Source: JAJTFW01 sp964534995
Lineage (GTDB): Bacteria; Bacteroidota; Bacteroidia; AKYH767-A; OLB10
DNA length: 14,290 nt
Assembly: GCA_964534995.1 (NCBI GenBank)
Contig: CAZHSC010000088.1
Coordinates: 1-14,290 of the forward strand
Direction: 5' to 3'
The position numbers were made by a program, and so were the translations under genes. How positions within the stretch are numbered: the first letter of the stretch is position 1; the number at the start of each line of letters is the position of its first letter. Below, in pieces: positions 1 to 5,666 of this stretch. Below the pieces are notes generated by a model. It had not been told where the DNA came from. It was given only the letters and a program-made list of their open reading frames with translations, and did no database searches.

Positions 1-218
1 CCAATGATTTTTCCAATGCCATTACCGCCAATGCTGTATGGATGAATGGTCCTGTATGCTGGGGATGGGTGGTCAGCATCAATACCATGCAGTTTCCGGC
101 CGGATCATTGGTGTATATGCGTTATTATATCAAAGACCCGGTACAGAACCAGGTTGTTGAAATGCCTTCCAATACTTCGTATTCCTATTATAAAACAAAC
201 TTCTCCTTTCAGTTATGA
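1..218 (+). CDS. C-terminal fragment of an unidentified protein (5' end outside window)
   Basis: An open frame runs in from the left edge (first full codon at position 3) and stops at TGA 216-218, giving 71 residues with no start of its own. The fragment is rich in aromatic, Asn and Ser residues and has features of a secreted beta-rich protein (for example the stretch VYMRYYIKD), but I do not recognise a family. Its stop overlaps the ATG of the next gene in an ATGA arrangement, which suggests translational coupling. It is therefore likely the upstream partner of the lipoprotein gene in one operon and may itself be an exported or lipoprotein-type product. The frame is supported by the absence of stops and by the coupling; the function is unknown. 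Confidence 0.6.
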   Translation, partial: NDFSNAITANAVWMNGPVCWGWVVSINTMQFPAGSLVYMRYYIKDPVQNQVVEMPSNTSYSYYKTNFSFQL

Positions 219-646
219 TCCGTGTTGCAGCATTCCTTCTTATAACACTGGCTTTTGTTTCCTGTAAAAAGGAAGAACCGTTTTCATCAGTACCGCTTAT
301 TGAAGTTCGGGGTATATACCCCGATACGGTCAGGGCCTTTCAAGACAGCATCGTGGTGGAAGTATATTATGAAGATGGGGACGGGGACCTTGGAGAAAAC
401 AACCCTTTTGCACAGAATCTGTATTTAGTAGATCAGCGCAACCAGCTTCAGTATGGATTCAGGATAAGCCGGATCGCAGCTTCCGGCAGCCCGGCAATAA
501 GGGGTACCATGAAAGTAGTATTGCCATATACAAACCTGGTGAACAGCCCGGGCCCTGAATCATTATTTTATACCGTCAGGATTGTGGACAGATCCGGTAA
601 CTCCAGCAATACGCTGCCAACGGCAACCATTACCGTAATTGAATAA
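215..646 (+). CDS. Small surface-type lipoprotein, function unknown
   Basis: The 143-residue product begins with a short hydrophobic signal (residues 4-15) ending in a lipobox-like V-S-C, so Cys17 would be lipidated after signal peptidase II cleavage. Cys17 is followed by K-K-E-E. This fits the X-K-(D/E)2 lipoprotein export signal described for surface-exposed lipoproteins in Bacteroidota, so display on the outer face of the outer membrane is likely. An acidic DGDGDLG motif lies in the first half (near residues 54-60) and is common in Bacteroidota lipoproteins of this size. The rest looks beta-rich and has no catalytic motif I can name. The start overlaps the stop of the upstream frame (ATGA), which suggests coupling. 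The gene ends flush against the convergent nuclease-fold gene. Confidence 0.75.
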   Translation: MIRVAAFLLITLAFVSCKKEEPFSSVPLIEVRGIYPDTVRAFQDSIVVEVYYEDGDGDLGENNPFAQNLYLVDQRNQLQYGFRISRIAASGSPAIRGTMKVVLPYTNLVNSPGPESLFYTVRIVDRSGNSSNTLPTATITVIE

Positions 647-1777
647 TCAGGGCAGGCTCAACCAGCTCAAAATGGGATAATGATCGCTCAGTTTTCCTGT
701 TTTAACACGGAAGGAATGCGTTTGTATGGAAGCACTGTGTAAAATATAATCGATCCTGAAATTCACCGGCAGGTTGAAATAGGTACTGCCAAAACCTTCT
801 CCTTTTTCTACGAAGGCGTCAAGAAGGTCGCCTTTAACGGTTTGGTAAGTATAAGAAAACGATGGATCATTAAAATCGCCGCAAAGGATAACCGGGTAGG
901 GGCAGGCTGCAATATGCAAACGCAACTCATCCGCCTGCTGACTTCTTTTGATAGCCGCGGTTTTTAACCTTTTTAAGATGTTAAATGTACTTCTTAATTT
1001 ATTTTTATTGCTTTCCAGGGAGTCGGGAATTTCCAGAAATTCATAATCATCCTGCTTGAAATGATTGGACTGGAAGTGTACATTGTAAACCCTTACCATC
1101 TTTTCTTTAATCAGGAGGTCTGAATAAATGCAGAAATTGGTCTTTCCTTTTTCATAGAAAACGGTTCCTTCGTTTTTAATGGGGAACCTGGAAAAGGTGG
1201 CTAATCCCCAGTGGCTTGTTTTACGAAGGGTGATGCCATATTTTATTGTGCTATAGCCCGCGTTGATGATTTCCTTGATGGTATCATTGTTCTGAAATGA
1301 ACTTTCATCGTCATGAAAATACTCCTGAAGGCAGAGTATATCGGGTTGTTCCTGTTTGAAAAAGTTCAGGATTCCTGCCCTGGTTTCCAGGTTGCCCGAC
1401 CAATTGTACAAATCAAAAAGACGCACATTGTATGACATGACCTTAAACGCATCCTTGGGTTGCATCACCTCTACTTTAAAAAGTCCGGGACGGTAAAGCT
1501 GACTGCATTTGTCATTTCCAATCAGTATTACTGCAGCGGATAAAAAAGCCAGGCGACTCTTTTTACTTGACCATATCATCACAAAAAAAAGGTTCACTAT
1601 CAGCAATAAGGGAAAAAAATTGGCGAAAGGTTGAAATAACCAGAATTTAGCCGGGCTGATAACCGTAGCCGCCTGAGAGCCAAGCAGCATAAAAGCAAAC
1701 AACAGGTTGATGCCAAAAAGGAACCTGGTCCACCTGCTCTTTTTGATTTTACCCTCCTGAGGGGCATTATCATTCAT
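647..1777 (-). CDS. Membrane-anchored endonuclease/exonuclease/phosphatase (EEP) fold protein
   Basis: The 376-residue product starts with about three hydrophobic segments (roughly residues 18-38, 48-70 and 76-87), followed by a soluble EEP domain from about residue 111. The metal and catalytic motifs of the superfamily are all visible in order: SYNVR with Asn117, CLQE with Glu152, VHFQS with His234, CGDFND with Asp301 and Asn303, RIDYIL with Asp343, and LSDHYP with Asp365-His366. The domain is therefore probably an active Mg-dependent phosphoesterase. The family covers DNases, sphingomyelinases and inositol phosphatases, so the substrate cannot be read from the sequence. The anchor suggests a membrane-bound enzyme with its domain outside the cytoplasm. 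It is transcribed alone, facing away from mqnD. The start at 1777 begins with MNDNAPQ, and no good alternative lies upstream. Confidence 0.85.
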   Translation of the reverse strand: MNDNAPQEGKIKKSRWTRFLFGINLLFAFMLLGSQAATVISPAKFWLFQPFANFFPLLLIVNLFFVMIWSSKKSRLAFLSAAVILIGNDKCSQLYRPGLFKVEVMQPKDAFKVMSYNVRLFDLYNWSGNLETRAGILNFFKQEQPDILCLQEYFHDDESSFQNNDTIKEIINAGYSTIKYGITLRKTSHWGLATFSRFPIKNEGTVFYEKGKTNFCIYSDLLIKEKMVRVYNVHFQSNHFKQDDYEFLEIPDSLESNKNKLRSTFNILKRLKTAAIKRSQQADELRLHIAACPYPVILCGDFNDPSFSYTYQTVKGDLLDAFVEKGEGFGSTYFNLPVNFRIDYILHSASIQTHSFRVKTGKLSDHYPILSWLSLP

Positions 1778-1843
1778 GATATGGCTAAATATGACCGCAT
1801 AAAGTAAATCAATTCCGTGTAATCATTAAAATTACCGATGCAT

Positions 1844-1851
1844 TACCTTTG
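1844..1851 (+). promoter_or_regulatory. -7 promoter box of mqnD (TACCTTTG)
   Basis: TACCTTTG matches the Bacteroidota -7 consensus TAnnTTTG exactly. If its final G is -7, transcription starts near 1858, one base before the mqnD ATG at 1859. No clear TTG -33 element lies about 20 bp upstream, which lowers confidence. The box lies between an upstream in-frame ATG (1838) and the preferred start, so it argues against the upstream start. Confidence 0.6.
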
Positions 1852-1858
1852 CAAAAAT

Positions 1859-2698
1859 ATGAATAACTTAAGTGTAGGCTTCTCTTCCTGCCCAAATGAT
1901 ACTTTTATCTTTGATGCCCTGGTTAACCAACGCATCCCCTCTGGTTTTGTTGTCAATCCATATATTGCTGATGTAGAAGCGCTGAATGAAATGGCCCGTG
2001 ATGGAAAACTTGACATCACAAAACTCAGTTACGCAGCATATCCGGGTGTTTCAGAAAATTATCAGATAATTACTACCGGCGGAGCGCTGGGAAATGGCTG
2101 CGGACCGGTATTGATCAGTAAGGAGGCAGTGGAAATTTTAGAAATCAGTCATCTAAAGGTGGCGGTTCCCGGCTTCAGGACAACAGCCAATATGTTATTG
2201 AGTGTCTTTTTCCCTTCACTTACTTTGAAAGAGGAAATGTTATTTTCTGATATTGAAAGGGAAGTGTTGGAGGGCAATATTCCCCTGGGTCTGATCATTC
2301 ATGAAAGCAGGTTTACCTATGAAGCCAGGGGCTTGTTGAAGGTTGCCGACCTGGGTGAAATGTGGGAGCAGCGCTTTAAAATGCCTATACCTTTGGGATG
2401 CATCGCGGTACGGCGGAATTTACCCGATGAACTAAAGGGAGAGATTCAAAGAACCCTTCGTAGCAGCGTGGAATATGCTTTCAGGCATCCGGCAGATGCA
2501 ATGGCATACGTGCAGAAATATGCTGCGGAGATGAGTCCGGAGGTGCAGAAATCACATATTTCCCTGTACGTGAATCAATTTTCAATAGATTTGGGGAGGG
2601 AAGGAAAAGCCGCTGTCAGTGCCATGTTCGGTCTGGGACAAGAGGCGGGTTTGTTCGGTAAAATAACCGAACCGGTATTTGTAAATGAAATAATCTGA
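1859..2698 (+). CDS. mqnD: 1,4-dihydroxy-6-naphthoate synthase (menaquinone, futalosine pathway)
   Basis: MqnD converts cyclic dehypoxanthine futalosine to 1,4-dihydroxy-6-naphthoate in the futalosine route to menaquinone, in the cytoplasm. The fold resembles a periplasmic binding protein. Visible family motifs are GFSSCPNDTF at the N-terminus, ITKLSYAAYP (about residues 53-62), GNGCGPVLIS (79-88), VPGFRTTAN (103-111) and HESRFTY (148-154), whose His is the likely active-site residue. The length of 279 residues is normal. An in-frame ATG at 1838 would add MHYLCKN. I prefer 1859 because GFSxCPNDTF normally begins about seven residues in, and because the promoter -7 box lies downstream of 1838. 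The gene leads an operon with hldD (3-base gap) and a GtrA-like gene. The other mqn genes are not in this window. Confidence 0.93.
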   Translation: MNNLSVGFSSCPNDTFIFDALVNQRIPSGFVVNPYIADVEALNEMARDGKLDITKLSYAAYPGVSENYQIITTGGALGNGCGPVLISKEAVEILEISHLKVAVPGFRTTANMLLSVFFPSLTLKEEMLFSDIEREVLEGNIPLGLIIHESRFTYEARGLLKVADLGEMWEQRFKMPIPLGCIAVRRNLPDELKGEIQRTLRSSVEYAFRHPADAMAYVQKYAAEMSPEVQKSHISLYVNQFSIDLGREGKAAVSAMFGLGQEAGLFGKITEPVFVNEII

Positions 2699-2701
2699 AG
2701 T

Positions 2702-3667
2702 ATGATAGTTGTAACGGGAGCGGCCGGTTTTATTGGCAGTTGTTTAATAAAAAAATTAAATGAAACGGGCCGGGATGATTTGATCCTGGTGGATGAGTTT
2801 CATTCACCGGCTAAAGTAGATAACCTGATAGGGAAAAGATACGAAAAGAAAGTGCACCGGGATGCCTTCCCTGAATGGTTCGCTGTCAATCATAAAGAAG
2901 TGGACTTTGTTTTCCATATCGGCGCCCGCACCGATACCACAGAGTTCGATATGGAAATTTTTAATCGTCTCAATTTGTTTTACACCCGGAGCATCTGGAA
3001 TATTTGCAGTGAATACGGAATCCCCCTGGTGTATGCTTCCTCAGCGGCGACCTATGGCGCAGGCGAATTGGGCTATGACGATGATCTGGCAAAACTACCT
3101 CGGTTAAAGCCATTGAATCCCTATGGTTGGTCGAAGCAGTATTTTGATGTTTGGGCACTTGAACAGGTGAAGAATCCTCCCTTTTGGGCGGGCTTGAAAT
3201 TTTTTAATGTGTATGGACCGAATGAATATCATAAAGGAAGAATGGCCTCGGTGATTTTTCATTCATTTAATCAGATACGTGAAACTGGAAAAGTAAAACT
3301 GTTCCGTTCTCATCGCCCGGATTTTAAAGACGGCTGGCAATTAAGGGATTTTATCTATGTGAAAGATGTGGTGAGCGTATGTATTTTCCTGATGGAGATG
3401 AAAGTGCCTTCCTCTATCTACAACCTGGGTACCGGCAAGGCAAGATCCTTTTTCGACCTGGCAGCCTCCACCTTTCATGCAATGGATAAAACTCCATGTA
3501 TCGAGTATATCGATATTCCGTCCGATATCCGTGATAAATACCAGTATTTTACGGAAGCAAATATGAAAAAACTGACAGGAGCGGGTTATCAGCAGCCGTT
3601 TACATCGCTGGAGGAGGGTGTTGCCGACTACGTAAAAAATTACCTTACGCCCGGTTTATACTATTAA
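2702..3667 (+). CDS. hldD: ADP-L-glycero-D-manno-heptose 6-epimerase
   Basis: HldD (RfaD) epimerises ADP-D-glycero-D-manno-heptose to the L-glycero form, the activated sugar for the LPS inner core. It is an extended short-chain dehydrogenase/reductase of 321 residues (E. coli enzyme about 310). Visible elements are the Rossmann motif GAAGFIG (6-12), Asp31 at the end of beta-2, SSAATYG (113-119), the YxxxK pair Tyr141/Lys145, NVYGPNEYHKGRMAS (169-183) containing Lys178, and LRDFIYVKDV (214-223). Tyr141 and Lys178 correspond to the catalytic pair described for the E. coli enzyme (Tyr140, Lys178). The specific Y-H-K-G-x-M-A-S stretch separates it from generic GalE-like epimerases. It starts three bases after mqnD stops, so the two are co-transcribed. 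It ends in tandem stops (TAATAA). Confidence 0.9.
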   Translation: MIVVTGAAGFIGSCLIKKLNETGRDDLILVDEFHSPAKVDNLIGKRYEKKVHRDAFPEWFAVNHKEVDFVFHIGARTDTTEFDMEIFNRLNLFYTRSIWNICSEYGIPLVYASSAATYGAGELGYDDDLAKLPRLKPLNPYGWSKQYFDVWALEQVKNPPFWAGLKFFNVYGPNEYHKGRMASVIFHSFNQIRETGKVKLFRSHRPDFKDGWQLRDFIYVKDVVSVCIFLMEMKVPSSIYNLGTGKARSFFDLAASTFHAMDKTPCIEYIDIPSDIRDKYQYFTEANMKKLTGAGYQQPFTSLEEGVADYVKNYLTPGLYY

Positions 3668-3674
3668 TAAGGAC

Positions 3675-4136
3675 ATGCAACAGTTGAAACCGCTTCTGAA
3701 TAATAAAATATTCCGCTATTTTATTTCGGCAGGCCTTGCCACCTGGGTGGATGTAGTGGTTTATTTCGTGTCTTTTAATTATCTGTATAAAAAGGAAGAT
3801 ATTGACATTTTTGGCTTTTATACAGTCTCGGCGCCAACGGCTTCTCTGATTTTAAGTTATACCGTGGGCTTGCTTACCAACTTTACACTTACAAAATTTT
3901 TGGTTTTTAAGGATTCGGAGCTTGAAACCCATAAGCAGTTGTTTCGCTATGTAATGGTGGCCCTGCTCGTACTGGGAGCGAATTATGTATTGATGCGTTT
4001 CCTGATCCGGGAAATGGAATGGTACCCAACGCTCACAAGGGCGGTTTCAGCAGTAAGCATTGGTATATTGAGTTTTGTAGTGCATAAATCCTTTTCATTT
4101 AAAGTGAGTGATAAAAACAGGGATATCACTGTCTGA
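3675..4136 (+). CDS. GtrA-like four-helix membrane protein
   Basis: The 153-residue product has four predicted membrane helices (about residues 13-38, 49-72, 89-110 and 118-140). It has the GtrA family layout: FRYFISAGLATWVDVVVYF in helix 1, TNFTLTKFLVF at the end of helix 2, and a basic-aromatic end (HKSFSFK) after helix 4. GtrA-family proteins are thought to help move polyprenyl-phosphate-linked sugars across the inner membrane for surface polysaccharide modification. The donor sugar cannot be inferred here. It follows hldD by 7 bases. An AAGGA sequence at 3669-3673 lies only one base before the ATG, too close for a normal Shine-Dalgarno interaction. It is the last gene of the mqnD-hldD operon, and its neighbour hldD fits an envelope glycan role. 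Confidence 0.85.
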   Translation: MQQLKPLLNNKIFRYFISAGLATWVDVVVYFVSFNYLYKKEDIDIFGFYTVSAPTASLILSYTVGLLTNFTLTKFLVFKDSELETHKQLFRYVMVALLVLGANYVLMRFLIREMEWYPTLTRAVSAVSIGILSFVVHKSFSFKVSDKNRDITV

Positions 4137-4173
4137 TTTTTTGCAGGGTAAAGAAAGTCCTCCACAATAAAAG

Positions 4174-4194
4174 CAATGCCGGTACCCGGCTTTG
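4174..4194 (-). terminator. Hairpin between gtrA-like gene and merR-type gene, likely merR terminator
   Basis: CAA-T-GCCGG, loop TAC, CCGGC-T-TTG forms an eight-pair stem with one T-T mismatch (bases 4174-4182 pair with 4186-4194). Read on the minus strand it is followed by CTTTTATT, so it suits the end of the merR-type transcript. On the plus strand only a short T run follows, so it may also slow transcription leaving the gtrA-like gene. It sits in the only gap between two convergent genes. Confidence 0.5.
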
Positions 4195-4215
4195 TCCAGG
4201 GTGACCAGAGCGGTG

Positions 4216-4560
4216 TTACAGTTGATTTTTCAGTTCTTCAAGAAATTTCCTTACCCGTAGTAGCGTATCCTTCAGCTCGACTTCCCTCGTCAGGCTTTCA
4301 CCTTTGTTTTCAAGAATTTTTTTTGCGCCTTCCAGCGTATATCCCTTTTCCTTCACAAGATGAAAAATAACGCGCAGGTTGGAAACGTCATCCGGCGTAA
4401 AGAGACGGTTGCCTTTCTTGTTTTTCTTTGGTTTCAGTATATCGAATTCCTTCTCCCAAAAGCGTATGAGCGATGCGTTTACATTAAACATGGCCGCAAC
4501 ATCCCCGATAGGGTAGTAGAGGCGTTCCGGTTCTTTGTCAAAGTCAATGATGGGGGGCAT
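4216..4560 (-). CDS. Small MerR-family transcriptional regulator
   Basis: The 114-residue product consists almost entirely of a MerR-type winged helix. YYPIGDVAAMFNVNASLIRFWEKEF (15-39) is the recognition helix-turn-helix. KKGNRLFTPDDVSNLRVI (48-65) is the wing plus second helix. KGYTLEGAKKIL (72-83) is the usual follow-on helix. After this comes a short charged helix that could dimerise, with no effector-binding domain and no metal-binding cysteines. It is therefore not a classic metal or drug sensor, and its ligand, if any, is unknown. It lies 75 bases downstream of the M23 peptidase gene on the same strand, and I see no convincing promoter in the gap, so co-transcription is likely. Short MerR proteins of this form are common in Bacteroidota. 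Confidence 0.88.
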   Translation of the reverse strand: MPPIIDFDKEPERLYYPIGDVAAMFNVNASLIRFWEKEFDILKPKKNKKGNRLFTPDDVSNLRVIFHLVKEKGYTLEGAKKILENKGESLTREVELKDTLLRVRKFLEELKNQL

Positions 4561-4635
4561 CCTGGTTTATGGGAAGGTATTGATTTTTTTCTTTATTGTG
4601 CGCCTTGTTTTTTACAGGCAACTACCTTAATGCAA

Positions 4636-5607
4636 TTAGTCAAATGACTGGTTTGATTGCGATGCCAGTTCTCTTACTTTCTCATATTCCTCGGCGCTGA
4701 GGTCATTGAAGAAATAGTTAATGGGGTTTATTTTTTTTCCGTTTTTAATCACCTCATAATGGACATGAGGACCTGTTGAAGAACCTGTATTTCCAACGTA
4801 GCCTATGATATCCCCTCTTTTGATTTTCTGTCCGGGCCTTACGGCGAATTTACTCATATGTCCGTATAGGGTGGAATAACCATATCCGTGATTAATAATT
4901 ATGTGATTTCCATATCCCCTGCCGTTATATTCCACTTTAGCCACGGTGCCATTGCCGGTGGCATAAATTTCTGTTCCGACGGGCGATGTGAAGTCAATGC
5001 CTTCGTGCAACATGTGCGTTTTGTAAATCGGGTGTATCCGGTATCCAAACCCGGAGGCGAGCCGGGAAGTGCCGCTTTTGCTCACCGGTTGTATGGCGGG
5101 AATGGAAGCGAGCAGTTCGTTTTTCTTTTTTACCAGTTCAAAAACCTCATCATATGATTTGCTCTGAATGTATAACCTGCGGTACAGTTTATCCATCGCT
5201 CTGGCAGTGTTGATCATCAACTCCGAATTGTCATAATTTTCAAGGTTCTTGTACCTGTTGACTCCGCCAAAACCGGCCTGACGTACTTCTTCCGGAATGG
5301 GCTCGGCTTCAAAAACAACGCGGTACACCTGGTCATCCCTTTTTTGCAAATCTTCGAGCACAGCCGATGCCAGCTCCATGCGCTGTTGCAATAATTCATA
5401 TTGCAGTGTTACTTCGCTCAGTTCCCGCTTCAGTTGCTTCTCTTTGGGCGAATCTAAAAATGAATAGGCCAGAAGAAGAACTATACTGCCAAAAACGGCA
5501 GCTGTTGAAAGCCAGCCAATTACCCGGAGAAATCGTTTTTTGAATGTAATGACGACCCTTTCGAATTTCAGAGAATCCGTGTTAAAATAATACTTCGTCC
5601 TGGCCAT
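4636..5607 (-). CDS. M23-family peptidoglycan metallopeptidase with membrane anchor and coiled coil
   Basis: The 323-residue product has a cytoplasmic N-terminus, one membrane helix (about 32-50), a probable coiled coil (55-92), a helical linker, and a C-terminal peptidase_M23 domain (about 184-298). All LytM-type zinc and catalytic residues are present: HxxxD as His201/Asp205, YGH with His250, and HxH as His281/His283 in GPHVHYE. It should be an active zinc endopeptidase acting on peptide crosslinks in the periplasm rather than a degenerate EnvC/NlpD-type activator, although activation of a partner cannot be excluded. The coiled coil may control access to the active site or mediate oligomerisation. 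It diverges from alaS and is followed by the merR-type gene. The MARTKYYFNTDSLKFE start is typical of Bacteroidota members of this group. Confidence 0.9.
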   Translation of the reverse strand: MARTKYYFNTDSLKFERVVITFKKRFLRVIGWLSTAAVFGSIVLLLAYSFLDSPKEKQLKRELSEVTLQYELLQQRMELASAVLEDLQKRDDQVYRVVFEAEPIPEEVRQAGFGGVNRYKNLENYDNSELMINTARAMDKLYRRLYIQSKSYDEVFELVKKKNELLASIPAIQPVSKSGTSRLASGFGYRIHPIYKTHMLHEGIDFTSPVGTEIYATGNGTVAKVEYNGRGYGNHIIINHGYGYSTLYGHMSKFAVRPGQKIKRGDIIGYVGNTGSSTGPHVHYEVIKNGKKINPINYFFNDLSAEEYEKVRELASQSNQSFD

Positions 5608-5617
5608 AGCTTTTAAT

Positions 5618-5625
5618 TAACTTTG
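5618..5625 (+). promoter_or_regulatory. -7 promoter box of alaS (TAACTTTG)
   Basis: An exact match to TAnnTTTG. It predicts a start near 5632 and a leader of about 35 bases before the alaS ATG at 5667. No TTG is found at the expected -33 position, so the match rests on the -7 box and its location. Confidence 0.6.
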
Positions 5626-5635
5626 CGGGTCCATA

Positions 5636-5664
5636 CAAAAATAACAGAATTCCGCTATCCACAA
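5636..5664 (-). promoter_or_regulatory. Promoter of the M23 peptidase gene (TTG-N18-TATTTTTG)
   Basis: Read on the minus strand, TTG (5664-5662) and an exact TAnnTTTG box (5643-5636, TATTTTTG) are separated by 18 bases. The predicted start is near 5629, 22 bases upstream of the ATG at 5607. The predicted start falls about three bases from that of alaS on the other strand, so the two polymerase sites must overlap. Confidence 0.6.
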
Positions 5665-5666
5665 TA

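Noticed and set aside
1838..1858. Upstream ATG start for mqnD adding MHYLCKN
   Set aside because: The promoter -7 box lies downstream of this ATG, and the family N-terminal motif fits the start at 1859.
4600..4620. GCCT...AGGC inverted repeat between the M23 and merR-type genes
   Set aside because: The stem is only four pairs, with no run of T after it on the minus strand, so it is too weak to call a terminator.
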